Part shown: positions 1-5,174 of the stretch, piece after piece
Layout of the letters: each line of letters opens with the position of its first letter
Numbering within the stretch: the stretch's first letter is position 1
Assembly (NCBI GenBank): GCA_002869095.1
Contig: PKTO01000122.1
Span: forward strand, 403 to 6,559
DNA: 6,157 nt
Direction: 5' to 3'
Source: Clostridiales bacterium
Lineage (GTDB): Bacteria; Bacillota; Clostridia; Peptostreptococcales; BM714
Program-made: the position numbers and the translations under genes
Notes under the pieces: model-generated
Seen by the model: only the letters and a program-made list of their open reading frames with translations
Databases searched by the model: none
What the model was told of the DNA's origin: nothing

Positions 1-34
1 CCGATGATAAAGTCTTCTTTCGAAGGCTTAATGA

Positions 35-130
35 TACTTCGGCGGCTCGGCTGCCACGGGAATTTCCCAAGGCCCGTCACTTTGCGTCCTCCCCTTTCGG
101 AAAGTTTGCCTTTTTCGGTATTCCGAAATA
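35..130 (-). ncRNA. c-di-GMP-I (GEMM) riboswitch aptamer, first copy
   Basis: Read on the minus strand, this segment carries the GEMM hallmarks in order. They are AGGCAAAC, a hairpin CUUUCC-GAAA-GGGGAG with a GNRA tetraloop, GGACGCAAAG, and a second arm with GGGCCUU on one side and GGCAGCC on the other, closed by GGGAA/UUCCC. A base stem UAUUUCGG/CCGAAGUA (plus positions 123-130 and 35-42) closes the element. The GG before CAAA is kept, which fits c-di-GMP rather than the G-to-A variants that prefer cGAMP. The regulated gene lies beyond the left edge. A small hairpin at 11-28 follows (GAAA loop, one C-A mismatch on the transcript), but the rest of the expression platform is cut off, so ON or OFF cannot be read. 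It starts only 43 nt after the stop codon of the stalk gene, and I see no clean promoter in between. Confidence 0.9.
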
Positions 131-172
131 CTCTCAAGCGGAAATCGCTTCATCATCATTATTAATTAACAA

Positions 173-724
173 TCAACCAATTATTTCTACAATTCCATAA
201 TTTTCGTGATACAGGATGGTCAAGCCAAGATTCTCTGTTATGAACCTCAGGGGAACCATTGTCCGACCATTTAGTATCAATGCCGGCACGTCAATTTCAC
301 TTGTCCTTCCATTGACGCTCACCCTTTTACCGCCGACCCAGATGAGAATTTCTTTTTTGTCTTTTTTGACTGTAACTTTTCTTTCAACAGGATCCCAAAG
401 GACCGAGGCTTCGAATGCCTCCGCAATGGTCCTTACCGGAACCATTGTCCGTCCGTCCTTTATCACGGGAGGTGTGTCGAACTTGAAATTCATCGACTCA
501 TTCAGTATGCATTCGACCCCCAACGGAAAGACATTCTCATAATTGGCGGTTATCATTTCCGCCTTTTCCTTGAGCAATGACATTTCCTCTGCGGAATACA
601 AATCCTTAGCCTGCTTGCTTCTTTCAAAAAGATTGTCCCCATCGCAAAACCCGGGATTCCAGATTCCGTTGAAAAAGAGTGTTATAGTCATGAAGAACAA
701 AGCGATAGGCTTCTTTATAGGCAT
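173..724 (-). CDS. Secreted copper-amine-oxidase-N-like (stalk) domain protein
   Basis: This is a 183-residue protein. A basic start (MPIKK) and a hydrophobic core at about residues 7-20 form a signal peptide, so it is probably exported. Residues 28-80 are mixed charged sequence with no motif I recognise. Residues 84-182 form the Cu_amine_oxidN1 or stalk fold as two half repeats, each with the GRTMVP motif: DGRTMVPVR near residue 90 and NGRTMVPLR near residue 152. Each is followed by a short helix and a strand ending VTV or VEI. The shared motif shows at DNA level as a 14-nt identical stretch (252-265 and 438-451). Despite its name the family is not an oxidase. It is a small surface module of Clostridia, often paired with envelope domains, but here it stands alone with no anchor. 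The ATG at 724 follows GAGGGGG by three bases. A c-di-GMP riboswitch and terminator sit immediately upstream, so expression should answer to c-di-GMP. The ligand or partner is unknown. Confidence 0.9.
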   Translation of the reverse strand: MPIKKPIALFFMTITLFFNGIWNPGFCDGDNLFERSKQAKDLYSAEEMSLLKEKAEMITANYENVFPLGVECILNESMNFKFDTPPVIKDGRTMVPVRTIAEAFEASVLWDPVERKVTVKKDKKEILIWVGGKRVSVNGRTSEIDVPALILNGRTMVPLRFITENLGLTILYHENYGIVEIIG

Positions 725-734
725 TCACCCCCTC

Positions 735-767
735 AATAAAACAAACCCGTATCGCATACGATACGGG
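735..767 (-). terminator. Intrinsic terminator, riboswitch expression platform
   Basis: On the minus strand a perfect 9-bp stem CCCGUAUCG/CGAUACGGG with a UAUG loop (746-767) is followed by UUUGUUUUAU. It lies between the c-di-GMP aptamer and the start codon of the stalk gene, about 10 nt before its ribosome-binding site. That is the classical position for riboswitch-controlled premature termination. Confidence 0.9.
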
Positions 768-874
768 CCTTTCAACCTTTTTCCACCAAAAAAACAGTCT
801 GAGCATTTTCGGTGACCCAGCCACCATTGGTTTCACCCTTTAGGTCTGTGGTTTTGCGTCCCGGCCTTTCAACC
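766..874 (-). repeat. 12-nt direct repeat of the aptamer tetraloop hairpin
   Basis: The minus-strand 12-mer GGTTGAAAGGCC occurs exactly at 863-874, as the core of the aptamer GAAA-capped hairpin, and again at 766-777 in the linker just 5' of the terminator. Each copy can fold as GGUU-GAAA-GGCC. The linker copy shares its last two bases with the terminator's left arm. Confidence 0.7.
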
Positions 875-896
875 GGTTTGCCGTTATCGATATGCT
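802..896 (-). ncRNA. c-di-GMP-I (GEMM) riboswitch aptamer, second copy
   Basis: The minus strand reads AACGGCAAACC, then a hairpin CCGGUU-GAAA-GGCCGG, then GGACGCAAAACC, then an arm with CAGACCUAAA paired to GGUGGCUG and closing GGU, then CACCG. AGCAU/AUGCU (892-896 and 802-806) makes the base stem. These are the conserved blocks of class I c-di-GMP riboswitches, including the GAAA tetraloop that docks into the second arm. The GG before CAAA supports c-di-GMP as ligand. The terminator at 735-767 and the stalk-domain gene follow directly, so this is a cis-regulator of that gene. The segment CGAUAACGG in the aptamer's 5' strand (881-889) can pair, with one bulged A, to CCGUAUCG of the terminator's left arm. 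This suggests that ligand binding favours termination. Confidence 0.93.
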
Positions 897-929
897 TAAA
901 AATTTGTCTTATTCCGTTTGACTATAGAA

Positions 930-954
930 TACGAATATGATTTTATTTTTGGGG
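930..954 (-). promoter_or_regulatory. Candidate SigI-type promoter for the riboswitch-stalk transcript
   Basis: On the minus strand CCCCAAAA (CCCC at 951-954) is followed 17 nt later by CGTA (930-933). SigI promoters are reported with a C-rich -35 (ACCCC-like) and a CGAA or CGTA -10 core, so the pair resembles one. Transcription would start about 25 nt before the aptamer. A sigma-A-like TATAGT (921-926) overlaps the region, but no TTGACA-like box lies at the right distance upstream of it. The motif is short and I have no dinucleotide-level statistics, so this is tentative. Confidence 0.35.
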
Positions 955-998
955 CACATTTCAGGTCATTTATGATATGTTTTAAAAGCAATTGCATA

Positions 999-2597
999 TC
1001 ACTCATCTTGAAATGCTACAATTTTCACTTTCTTGCCGCCTTCGTTCCCTTCTTTTTCAAGCTTGTTTTCGTTTTTTCTTTCTCCGCTGCTGTTTTCGGC
1101 CGGCTCAGCGTATTTTTCATTTTTGCCGGATTCTTTTTCCTTGCTTCCTTGGTTCTTCGGCAAACTTTCAATGTCCGCATTTGAAGACGGCATGCTTTTT
1201 TCATTCTTGGCGACTTTTACCTTTTCCTGTTTTTCAGGTTCGCCGGATGCATCTTCCTTGGCTGCTTTCGCCGAATCGTCTTTATTTGCATTCGTTCCGT
1301 TTCCGCCGCCCGGGTCGGTTTGGATCTTCTCTTCATTTGAAACATTCAACGGGCTGGCCAAGTCGTCATTCCTGGCGACTCTTTCCTTTTCATGTTTTTC
1401 CTGTCCGCTTGATTGACCTTTATTGGCAGATTTCATCGATTCTTCTTTATTGGAATCGACTCCGTTTCCGCTGTTTGAATTTCTGTACTCCTTTTCTTCA
1501 TTCCGGTCATTGGACATTTCGACAAGAGCATATTCTCTTTCCGCCTTTTCATTTTCAGCGTTCAAAATTTCCTCGATATCCTCTTCAAACTGCATATTTT
1601 CCTTTACTCTATTTCCATTTTCACCAGATGTCATTTTGGCATTCTTCGCCTCTTCATTTTTCACATTTTCGGGATTTCTTCCTTTTGATGCGATTTCTTC
1701 TCCCGAAGCCTTTTCGTTTTTGACTTCCGCCATAATAGCCATTTCTTCGTTTTGATCAGCTTTTTCATTCTGCGTTTTTTCAGGTTCCTTGGTCACATTA
1801 TCCGGCTGATGCGGCATTTCAATTTCTTCATCTTTTCCAAGGTTTTTGAAAACATGCACTTTTTCTTCGTCTATCATGCTGTTTTCAATTATTTCAGAAG
1901 CCTTCATCCCATTGATTTCTTCAAGGCTGAAGCAAGAACCGTTTTCGCAAATTTCATATACTTTGTATTTACCCAAGCTGGTCTCCATGCTCCTGCTTTC
2001 TTCATAATCGTCCCTGTCGACTTCAAGAACAAAAACCTCTATTCGCTTTTGGGCTATCATAGGCTCTTCAAAAATTTTCCCGGCTATTTGTTCGGCATAA
2101 TCCGCCTTGCCGGATTTCAAATCCACTGCCGAAACGATAATCTTTGAATCGCGTTTCAAATAATGGGTTCTTTCCGCCTCTTCAAGTGTCCTGTTGATTG
2201 CTTTCTCGATGCTCAAGCCCTCCAACCCACAGTCCACAATTTCAAGGCCGTCTTCATTCATTGCTTCCGCCCGAATGACAAAATCATCCTTGTCGAGGTA
2301 ATATTGAATGCTTGGATTAATATCCATGCTGACCACCGCATACACATTTTGAGACGGCAAGTTCTCAAATCCGAATGCCATCGCAATCGCAAAAATTACC
2401 ATTGCCGCCGAAATCAAACCTCTATAGACTTTCTTGCATCCTGCCTGATTTCCCTCATAAATGTCTTCCCGGGTATATATGATTCTGTCACCCTCTGAAA
2501 GAGAACCTTTCTTTACAACCTTTTCATATGCTCCCTCGCCGTTCAGTACAATACCGTAATATTTTTTGACTTCGATTACGATTCCCTTACTTATCAA
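999..2597 (-). CDS. rsgI: RsgI-type membrane anti-sigma factor with low-complexity ectodomain
   Basis: This gene encodes 532 residues if it starts at TTG 2597, which follows GGGGGAG by six bases and overlaps the sigI end by 11 nt. Upstream in-frame codons lie inside sigI and lack RsgI similarity. Residues 1-58 (KGIVIEVKKYYGIVLNGEG...) match the cytoplasmic RsgI N-terminal domain that holds SigI inactive. Residues 60-77 are the single membrane span. Next comes the conserved outer domain with VSMDINPSI. The Asn94-Pro95 bond in it corresponds to the site where RsgI proteins are known to self-cleave before intramembrane proteolysis. The domain extends to about residue 240 and has three cysteines, including CENGSC. 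Residues 257-532 are Lys/Glu/Asn/Ser-rich and probably disordered, with a 55-residue imperfect repeat. No carbohydrate-binding or glycosidase module is visible, unlike cellulosome-type RsgI. The signal sensed is therefore unclear; cell-wall contact is one possibility. Confidence 0.9.
   Translation of the reverse strand: MISKGIVIEVKKYYGIVLNGEGAYEKVVKKGSLSEGDRIIYTREDIYEGNQAGCKKVYRGLISAAMVIFAIAMAFGFENLPSQNVYAVVSMDINPSIQYYLDKDDFVIRAEAMNEDGLEIVDCGLEGLSIEKAINRTLEEAERTHYLKRDSKIIVSAVDLKSGKADYAEQIAGKIFEEPMIAQKRIEVFVLEVDRDDYEESRSMETSLGKYKVYEICENGSCFSLEEINGMKASEIIENSMIDEEKVHVFKNLGKDEEIEMPHQPDNVTKEPEKTQNEKADQNEEMAIMAEVKNEKASGEEIASKGRNPENVKNEEAKNAKMTSGENGNRVKENMQFEEDIEEILNAENEKAEREYALVEMSNDRNEEKEYRNSNSGNGVDSNKEESMKSANKGQSSGQEKHEKERVARNDDLASPLNVSNEEKIQTDPGGGNGTNANKDDSAKAAKEDASGEPEKQEKVKVAKNEKSMPSSNADIESLPKNQGSKEKESGKNEKYAEPAENSSGERKNENKLEKEGNEGGKKVKIVAFQDE
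1209..1471 (-). repeat. 165-nt-period tandem duplication inside rsgI
   Basis: Plus-strand segments 1209-1306 and 1374-1471 are clearly related at a constant offset of 165 nt (55 codons). The shared landmarks are GGCGACT at 1209 and 1374, and CCGTTTCCG at 1297 and 1462. In protein both copies read roughly NG..NK-(E/D)(E/D)S..K..SG-E-EK-EK-VA-N. The period is a whole number of codons, so the reading frame is kept. The stretch between the arms is more diverged. Confidence 0.8.
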
Positions 2598-3324
2598 TAA
2601 GCTCTCCCCCCTCCTTGTCAAATTCAGGCAATTGATTCTTAAGGTCCGGCCAGTCATTGATGGAGATGAGAACAGCCGCTGTTATGAATCCATTGCTTCT
2701 TCGAATCGACTTTTGGCTTATTTGCATCTCTTTTCTTATATGGCTGAACGGCAATTTTTTTTTCGATAAAAATTCGTTTTTCAAAATTGCGTTCGAACTG
2801 ACCATCTTTGCGATGCGAAGCGCATTTACCCTCGTATCGTTGTGCTTGGGCGACTCCTCAAGCAACTGCTCCAATGTTATGTTGAATTCCCCCAACTTCA
2901 ATTTGAATTCTTTCAATTGTTCTTTTATGTCTATTTCGGTAGTAAAATCCCCGGAGCTGAATGCACCTTCCAAAACATTTCCGTTCTCAGTTTCAAACGA
3001 GGAAAGAGGCAAAGCCCTGTTTCGGCTTTCCTTTTTCCTGTAGTCCTTTATTCTGCTTGAAATGACCAAATCGGCATATGAAATAAAATTTCCTTTGTCC
3101 GCTTCATATCTCTGCAAAGCTTCGTCAAAGGCTTTCAGTCCTATGGAAAATTCATCGCTTTCTGTCGAATCCAGGTAAGCGTCAATACATTTTGATACGC
3201 TTTTTACAATAAATGGGATATAGTCGCGAATAAAATCCTCTTTTTCCTTATTGTTTCCATTTTTTATCGATTTAATTCTTCTTTCAAGAACTTGAGCGCC
3301 CTTACTTCCAGTTCTTTTGGCCAC
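2587..3324 (-). CDS. sigI: SigI-family RNA polymerase sigma factor
   Basis: This gene encodes 245 residues from GTG 3324, which follows GGGGGA by eight bases. The frame stays open up to an ATG at 3516, but the extra 64 residues lack SigI similarity, overlap another small gene and would have a start inside the hydrolase stop. Residues about 10-101 are sigma region 2 in the SigI form: FIRDYIPFIVKSVSK, then DEFSIGLKAFDEAL, then KGNFISYADLVISSRIKDYRKK, cut here into its parts. Residues 191-219 (LPFSHIRKEMQISQKSIRR) are the helix-turn-helix of the SigI C-terminal domain, which replaces a normal region 4. The length agrees with Bacillus SigI at about 250. SigI directs core polymerase to genes for cell-wall or polysaccharide functions when RsgI releases it. 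The gene overlaps rsgI downstream, the usual pair. I see no SigI-like or sigma-A promoter directly upstream, so it is probably transcribed from ahead of the hydrolase gene. Confidence 0.93.
   Translation of the reverse strand: MAKRTGSKGAQVLERRIKSIKNGNNKEKEDFIRDYIPFIVKSVSKCIDAYLDSTESDEFSIGLKAFDEALQRYEADKGNFISYADLVISSRIKDYRKKESRNRALPLSSFETENGNVLEGAFSSGDFTTEIDIKEQLKEFKLKLGEFNITLEQLLEESPKHNDTRVNALRIAKMVSSNAILKNEFLSKKKLPFSHIRKEMQISQKSIRRSNGFITAAVLISINDWPDLKNQLPEFDKEGGELIDK
2602..2614 (-). promoter_or_regulatory. Ribosome-binding site deciding the rsgI TTG start
   Basis: The minus strand reads GGAGGGGGGAGAG across 2614-2602 inside the last codons of sigI. Its GGGGGAG core ends six bases before TTG 2597. 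No other start near the first RsgI-like residue has such a site. The overlap suggests translational coupling of the anti-sigma factor to its sigma factor. Confidence 0.75.
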
Positions 3325-3332
3325 AATAATAT

Positions 3333-3338
3333 TCCCCC
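3333..3338 (-). promoter_or_regulatory. Ribosome-binding site deciding the sigI GTG start
   Basis: GGGGGA lies eight bases before GTG 3324 on the minus strand. The alternative in-frame ATG 64 nt or more upstream (residue 44 of the open frame) has no comparable site, and similarity to SigI begins only after this GTG. Confidence 0.7.
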
Positions 3339-3407
3339 ATTGTATAAAGGATACGTCTTGTCCGCTTATTTTGAGTAACAATCCCATCAAAAACTTAAAT
3401 TTCCCTT

Positions 3408-3497
3408 CTATTTTTTCCTGCGTCCATATCCGAAGATCCTCAAATAAATATATACCGCAAAAAACGTAGCCGCCGCAAAACCTATAAATGTCTGCAT
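3408..3497 (-). CDS. Predicted 29-residue single-span membrane peptide
   Basis: A short frame begins at ATG 3497 and stops at TAG 3408. A near-perfect GGAGGG lies five bases before the ATG, and the start is 15 nt after the hydrolase stop. The peptide opens MQTFIGFAAATFFAVYIYL, an unbroken hydrophobic run long enough to cross a membrane once, and ends with RIFGYG and a basic RRKK tail. By the positive-inside rule the tail would be cytoplasmic. It lies between the hydrolase gene and sigI in the same orientation, and the sigI start follows 83 nt later. I do not recognise a family. The good ribosome-binding site, the amphipathic layout and the tight packing argue that it is real. It overlaps only an unused upstream extension of the sigI frame. 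A membrane-linked role near the RsgI/SigI pathway is a guess from position. Confidence 0.6.
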   Translation of the reverse strand: MQTFIGFAAATFFAVYIYLRIFGYGRRKK

Positions 3498-3512
3498 TAT
3501 TTCCCTCCAATA

Positions 3513-4097
3513 TCATTTTTTTATTAGCTTTGCCATTTCTTTTGTCATTATCGATGCCATGACCTTGTTGCCTTCGGCATTTAGATGCAATCCATCCGAA
3601 TATAAGGACCTGCCTCCATCCGGATACTTTTCTTTGAAATGCCCGTACAAGTCTATGTAGGAGATTCCGAATATTTCCGCGTACAATCCTACCCAGCCCC
3701 TGTATTCAAGAAGTTTTTTGCGGACTACGCCGAAATCTGTGAACCTCAACCATTCTTTCCTGACCATTTGGTCCAATATGTCGACTTCGATTCCTATGAC
3801 AGGGAGTATGCCCCGGGCCAGAGATTGGTATGCCATTGATGAAATATTTGCCTTTACTCTGCTTGCTGGTTCGCCAACAATGAAATCATTGGCTCCTCCC
3901 ATCAATATGACCGCTTTTGGATTTTCCTTTAAAACATCCTCATTGAAACGCGAAAGCATTCCTCCCGTAGTGTCTCCATTGACACCTTTGTTTATGTATT
4001 CATCCCCCGTTTGTTCGGATGCGACACTTGTCCAAACATCCCTGCGCCTGACCCCGTATCCATATGTCAAACTGTCTCCCAAACATACAATCTTCAT
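3513..4097 (-). CDS. SGNH/GDSL-family hydrolase (TesA/arylesterase-like)
   Basis: This 194-residue protein carries all SGNH blocks. Block I is GDSLTYG with the nucleophile Ser9. Block II is NKGVNGDTT with Gly41. Block III is GGAND with Asn70. Block V is DGLHLN with Asp168 and His171. The spacing and NGDTT/GGAND wording are closest to the TAP/TesA group of esterases, lysophospholipases and acyl-CoA thioesterases. There is no signal peptide, so it should act in the cytoplasm on an ester I cannot specify. The ATG follows GGGAGG by four bases. It is the first gene after a strong terminator and is followed closely by the 29-residue peptide gene, sigI and rsgI, all in one direction, so the four probably share a transcript. 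An acyl or acetyl esterase would fit with envelope or polysaccharide metabolism, but that is inferred from context only. Confidence 0.9.
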   Translation of the reverse strand: MKIVCLGDSLTYGYGVRRRDVWTSVASEQTGDEYINKGVNGDTTGGMLSRFNEDVLKENPKAVILMGGANDFIVGEPASRVKANISSMAYQSLARGILPVIGIEVDILDQMVRKEWLRFTDFGVVRKKLLEYRGWVGLYAEIFGISYIDLYGHFKEKYPDGGRSLYSDGLHLNAEGNKVMASIMTKEMAKLIKK

Positions 4098-4126
4098 GAA
4101 TCCTCCCGCTTCCGCCTTTTTTATTT

Positions 4127-4132
4127 ATTATA
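4127..4132 (-). promoter_or_regulatory. Candidate -10 element for the hydrolase-sigI-rsgI operon
   Basis: TATAAT occurs on the minus strand about 30 nt before the hydrolase ATG, at a suitable distance. The hexamer 17 nt upstream is TTCCTT, a poor -35 lying in the preceding terminator. I see no C-rich plus CGWA pair here, so SigI autoregulation at this site is not supported. Confidence 0.3.
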
Positions 4133-4147
4133 TATTACGCAGAATAA

Positions 4148-4181
4148 AAAAGGAATCCATCGAAATAAATGGATTCCTTTT
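4148..4181 (-). terminator. Strong intrinsic terminator, possibly bidirectional
   Basis: A 13-bp perfect stem (4148-4160 with 4169-4181, core AGGAATCCAT/ATGGATTCCT) has an 8-nt loop. On the minus strand it is followed by a run of Ts, just after the 86-residue protein gene, and separates it from the hydrolase operon. The plus strand also has a T-rich tail (TTTTCTTTTTT), though no plus-strand gene needs it. Confidence 0.9.
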
Positions 4182-4186
4182 CTTTT

Positions 4187-4447
4187 TTATGCTAATTCCT
4201 CTATGTCGTTTTCCAGATTTCCTATTTCCGTGAATATTGCCGTCAGTTTCTCAGCATCCACTTCCGAATCCGTTTTATGCGCTTCATATACCAAGTCGCC
4301 TATTTCCCTCTTCTTGGCCTTGATTTCGGATTCAAGCTGAGCTTTGTTGATTTTCATTTTTCCCGTTTCTACCAACTCTGCTGATTTTGCTCCTATTGTT
4401 GAAGCCGTCTCTTTTGTGGTGCTTTTTATCTTTTGCAGCAAACTCAT
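4187..4447 (-). CDS. Small helical coiled-coil protein
   Basis: This gene encodes 86 residues. The ATG at 4447 follows GGAGG by seven bases, an excellent site. Residues 1-27 (MSLLQKIKSTTKETASTIGA...) look like an amphipathic helix. Residues about 36-86 are charged with heptad-like spacing, predicted coiled coil: QLESEIKAKKREIG, then EKLTAIFTEIGNLENDIEEL. There is no signal peptide, membrane span or cysteine. The layout resembles the N-terminal part of small clostridial proteins that often end in a zinc ribbon, but no zinc ribbon is present here. The function is unknown. It sits after the tetR gene in the same direction with a 94-nt gap and is closed by its own strong terminator, so it may be its own transcript or an extension of the tetR one. 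The strong translation signal suggests an abundant protein. Confidence 0.8.
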   Translation of the reverse strand: MSLLQKIKSTTKETASTIGAKSAELVETGKMKINKAQLESEIKAKKREIGDLVYEAHKTDSEVDAEKLTAIFTEIGNLENDIEELA

Positions 4448-4541
4448 GATTTCGCCTCCTGTATTATTTGTCTTGCCTTTAACAAATACCCTCCATTATT
4501 AAAATTATTCATTTCCAGTGAACTTGAGAGCAAATGATTTA

Positions 4542-5114
4542 TTATTTTTGCGGTTGCTCGAGAGCCCCATTTATGACGTTGTTAATGAATCGTAGGTTCC
4601 TTTCCTTATCGTCAGGAAAATCCCTTATGCATGAAATGATTGACAGTGATATGAGTCTGGCAACCCTTTTAGAAGCTTGATTGTCCATGCTTTTTGACTC
4701 GTCCTTCATTATTTCTTTCATGAGCATTTCAATGCGGAGTTGAATTTCTTCCCAAACCCCATTCATGCTTACCAAAAAAGCCATTGCCTCGAGGTCGATT
4801 TCTCCAATCTTCATATTCAACTGCTCTTCGAAATGGTCATAAATGTTCTTTATGAAAAGCATTGATTTCAATCGGGGATTTACACCCGACTTCATTATTT
4901 CATCGGTTTTTTTGAATACGCGTTTCCAATATTCTTTTGAAAAATCGCAAAAAAGCATTTTCTTGCTTGGCCAATAATTGTAAAGCGTTCCCACAGCAAC
5001 GCCCGAGTATTTTGCAATTTCCTTCATGTCGGATTTGACGTAGCCGTTTTCACGAAAAATGATTTCCGCCGAGTCCATTATTTTCGATTCCGCATTCTTT
5101 ATTTTTTTAGGCAT
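4542..5114 (-). CDS. TetR/AcrR-family transcriptional regulator
   Basis: This 190-residue protein has the TetR DNA-binding domain at residues 10-56. The helix DSAEIIFRENGY is followed by the helix-turn-helix MKEIAKYSGVAVGTLYNYWPSKKML, with YNYW-SK in place of the usual YxYFxSK. The C-terminal ligand and dimer domain is not assignable to a subfamily. The ATG at 5114 follows AGAGGG by eight bases. An extended -10 promoter (5175-5183) and a palindrome (5144-5158) lie upstream, placing the palindrome just after the predicted transcription start, which is typical for self-repression. The gene is divergent from the HD-GYP gene, and the downstream 86-residue protein gene has the same direction, so either could be a target. 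The effector is unknown. Confidence 0.92.
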   Translation of the reverse strand: MPKKIKNAESKIMDSAEIIFRENGYVKSDMKEIAKYSGVAVGTLYNYWPSKKMLFCDFSKEYWKRVFKKTDEIMKSGVNPRLKSMLFIKNIYDHFEEQLNMKIGEIDLEAMAFLVSMNGVWEEIQLRIEMLMKEIMKDESKSMDNQASKRVARLISLSIISCIRDFPDDKERNLRFINNVINGALEQPQK

Positions 5115-5143
5115 TCAACCAACCCTCTTATAATTTTCAATTC

Positions 5144-5158
5144 ATGAATCCGGTTCAT
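5144..5158. promoter_or_regulatory. Candidate TetR operator palindrome
   Basis: On the minus strand ATGAACCGGATTCAT has arms ATGAA and TTCAT around five bases, with a further GAA-rich repeat on either side. It lies between the tetR promoter and its start codon. The size and position fit a TetR-family operator. It only partly resembles the TGAATGA-type half sites known for some TetR proteins. Confidence 0.45.
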
Positions 5159-5174
5159 TCAAGCTTTCCGTTTC

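Noticed and set aside
11..28. Hairpin after the first riboswitch as its terminator
   Set aside because: On the transcript it has a C-A mismatch and only a short U-poor tail; the true expression platform is probably beyond the left edge.
624..836. Minus-strand frame of 70 residues through the terminator and linker
   Set aside because: It runs through the riboswitch platform and the start of the stalk gene in another frame and has no ribosome site or family features.
918..946. Plus-strand promoter TTGACT-N17-TTTTAT
   Set aside because: The -10 match is weak and no plus-strand gene follows; the sequence lies opposite the riboswitch promoter region.
973..1001. Inverted repeat TGATATG/CATATCA overlapping the rsgI stop as a terminator
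   Set aside because: The stem is AT-rich with a 15-nt loop and no T-run follows on the minus strand. Read-through from rsgI into the riboswitch therefore remains possible.
992..1755. Long open frames on the plus strand opposite rsgI (for example 992-1723, 1033-1416, 1423-1755)
   Set aside because: They are antisense shadows of the purine-rich rsgI tail. They show runs of Phe/Ser, no ribosome sites and no family features, whereas the minus-strand frame has clear RsgI domains.
3325..3407. A separate promoter directly before sigI (TATACA at about 3341-3346, CGTA nearby)
   Set aside because: The TATACA would start transcription within the ribosome site, and no -35 or C-rich element lies at a suitable distance from either motif.
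3325..3516. Extension of sigI to the ATG at 3516, giving 309 residues
   Set aside because: The added residues show no SigI similarity, the ATG lies in the hydrolase stop codon without its own ribosome site, and the GTG at 3324 has a good site and gives the usual length.
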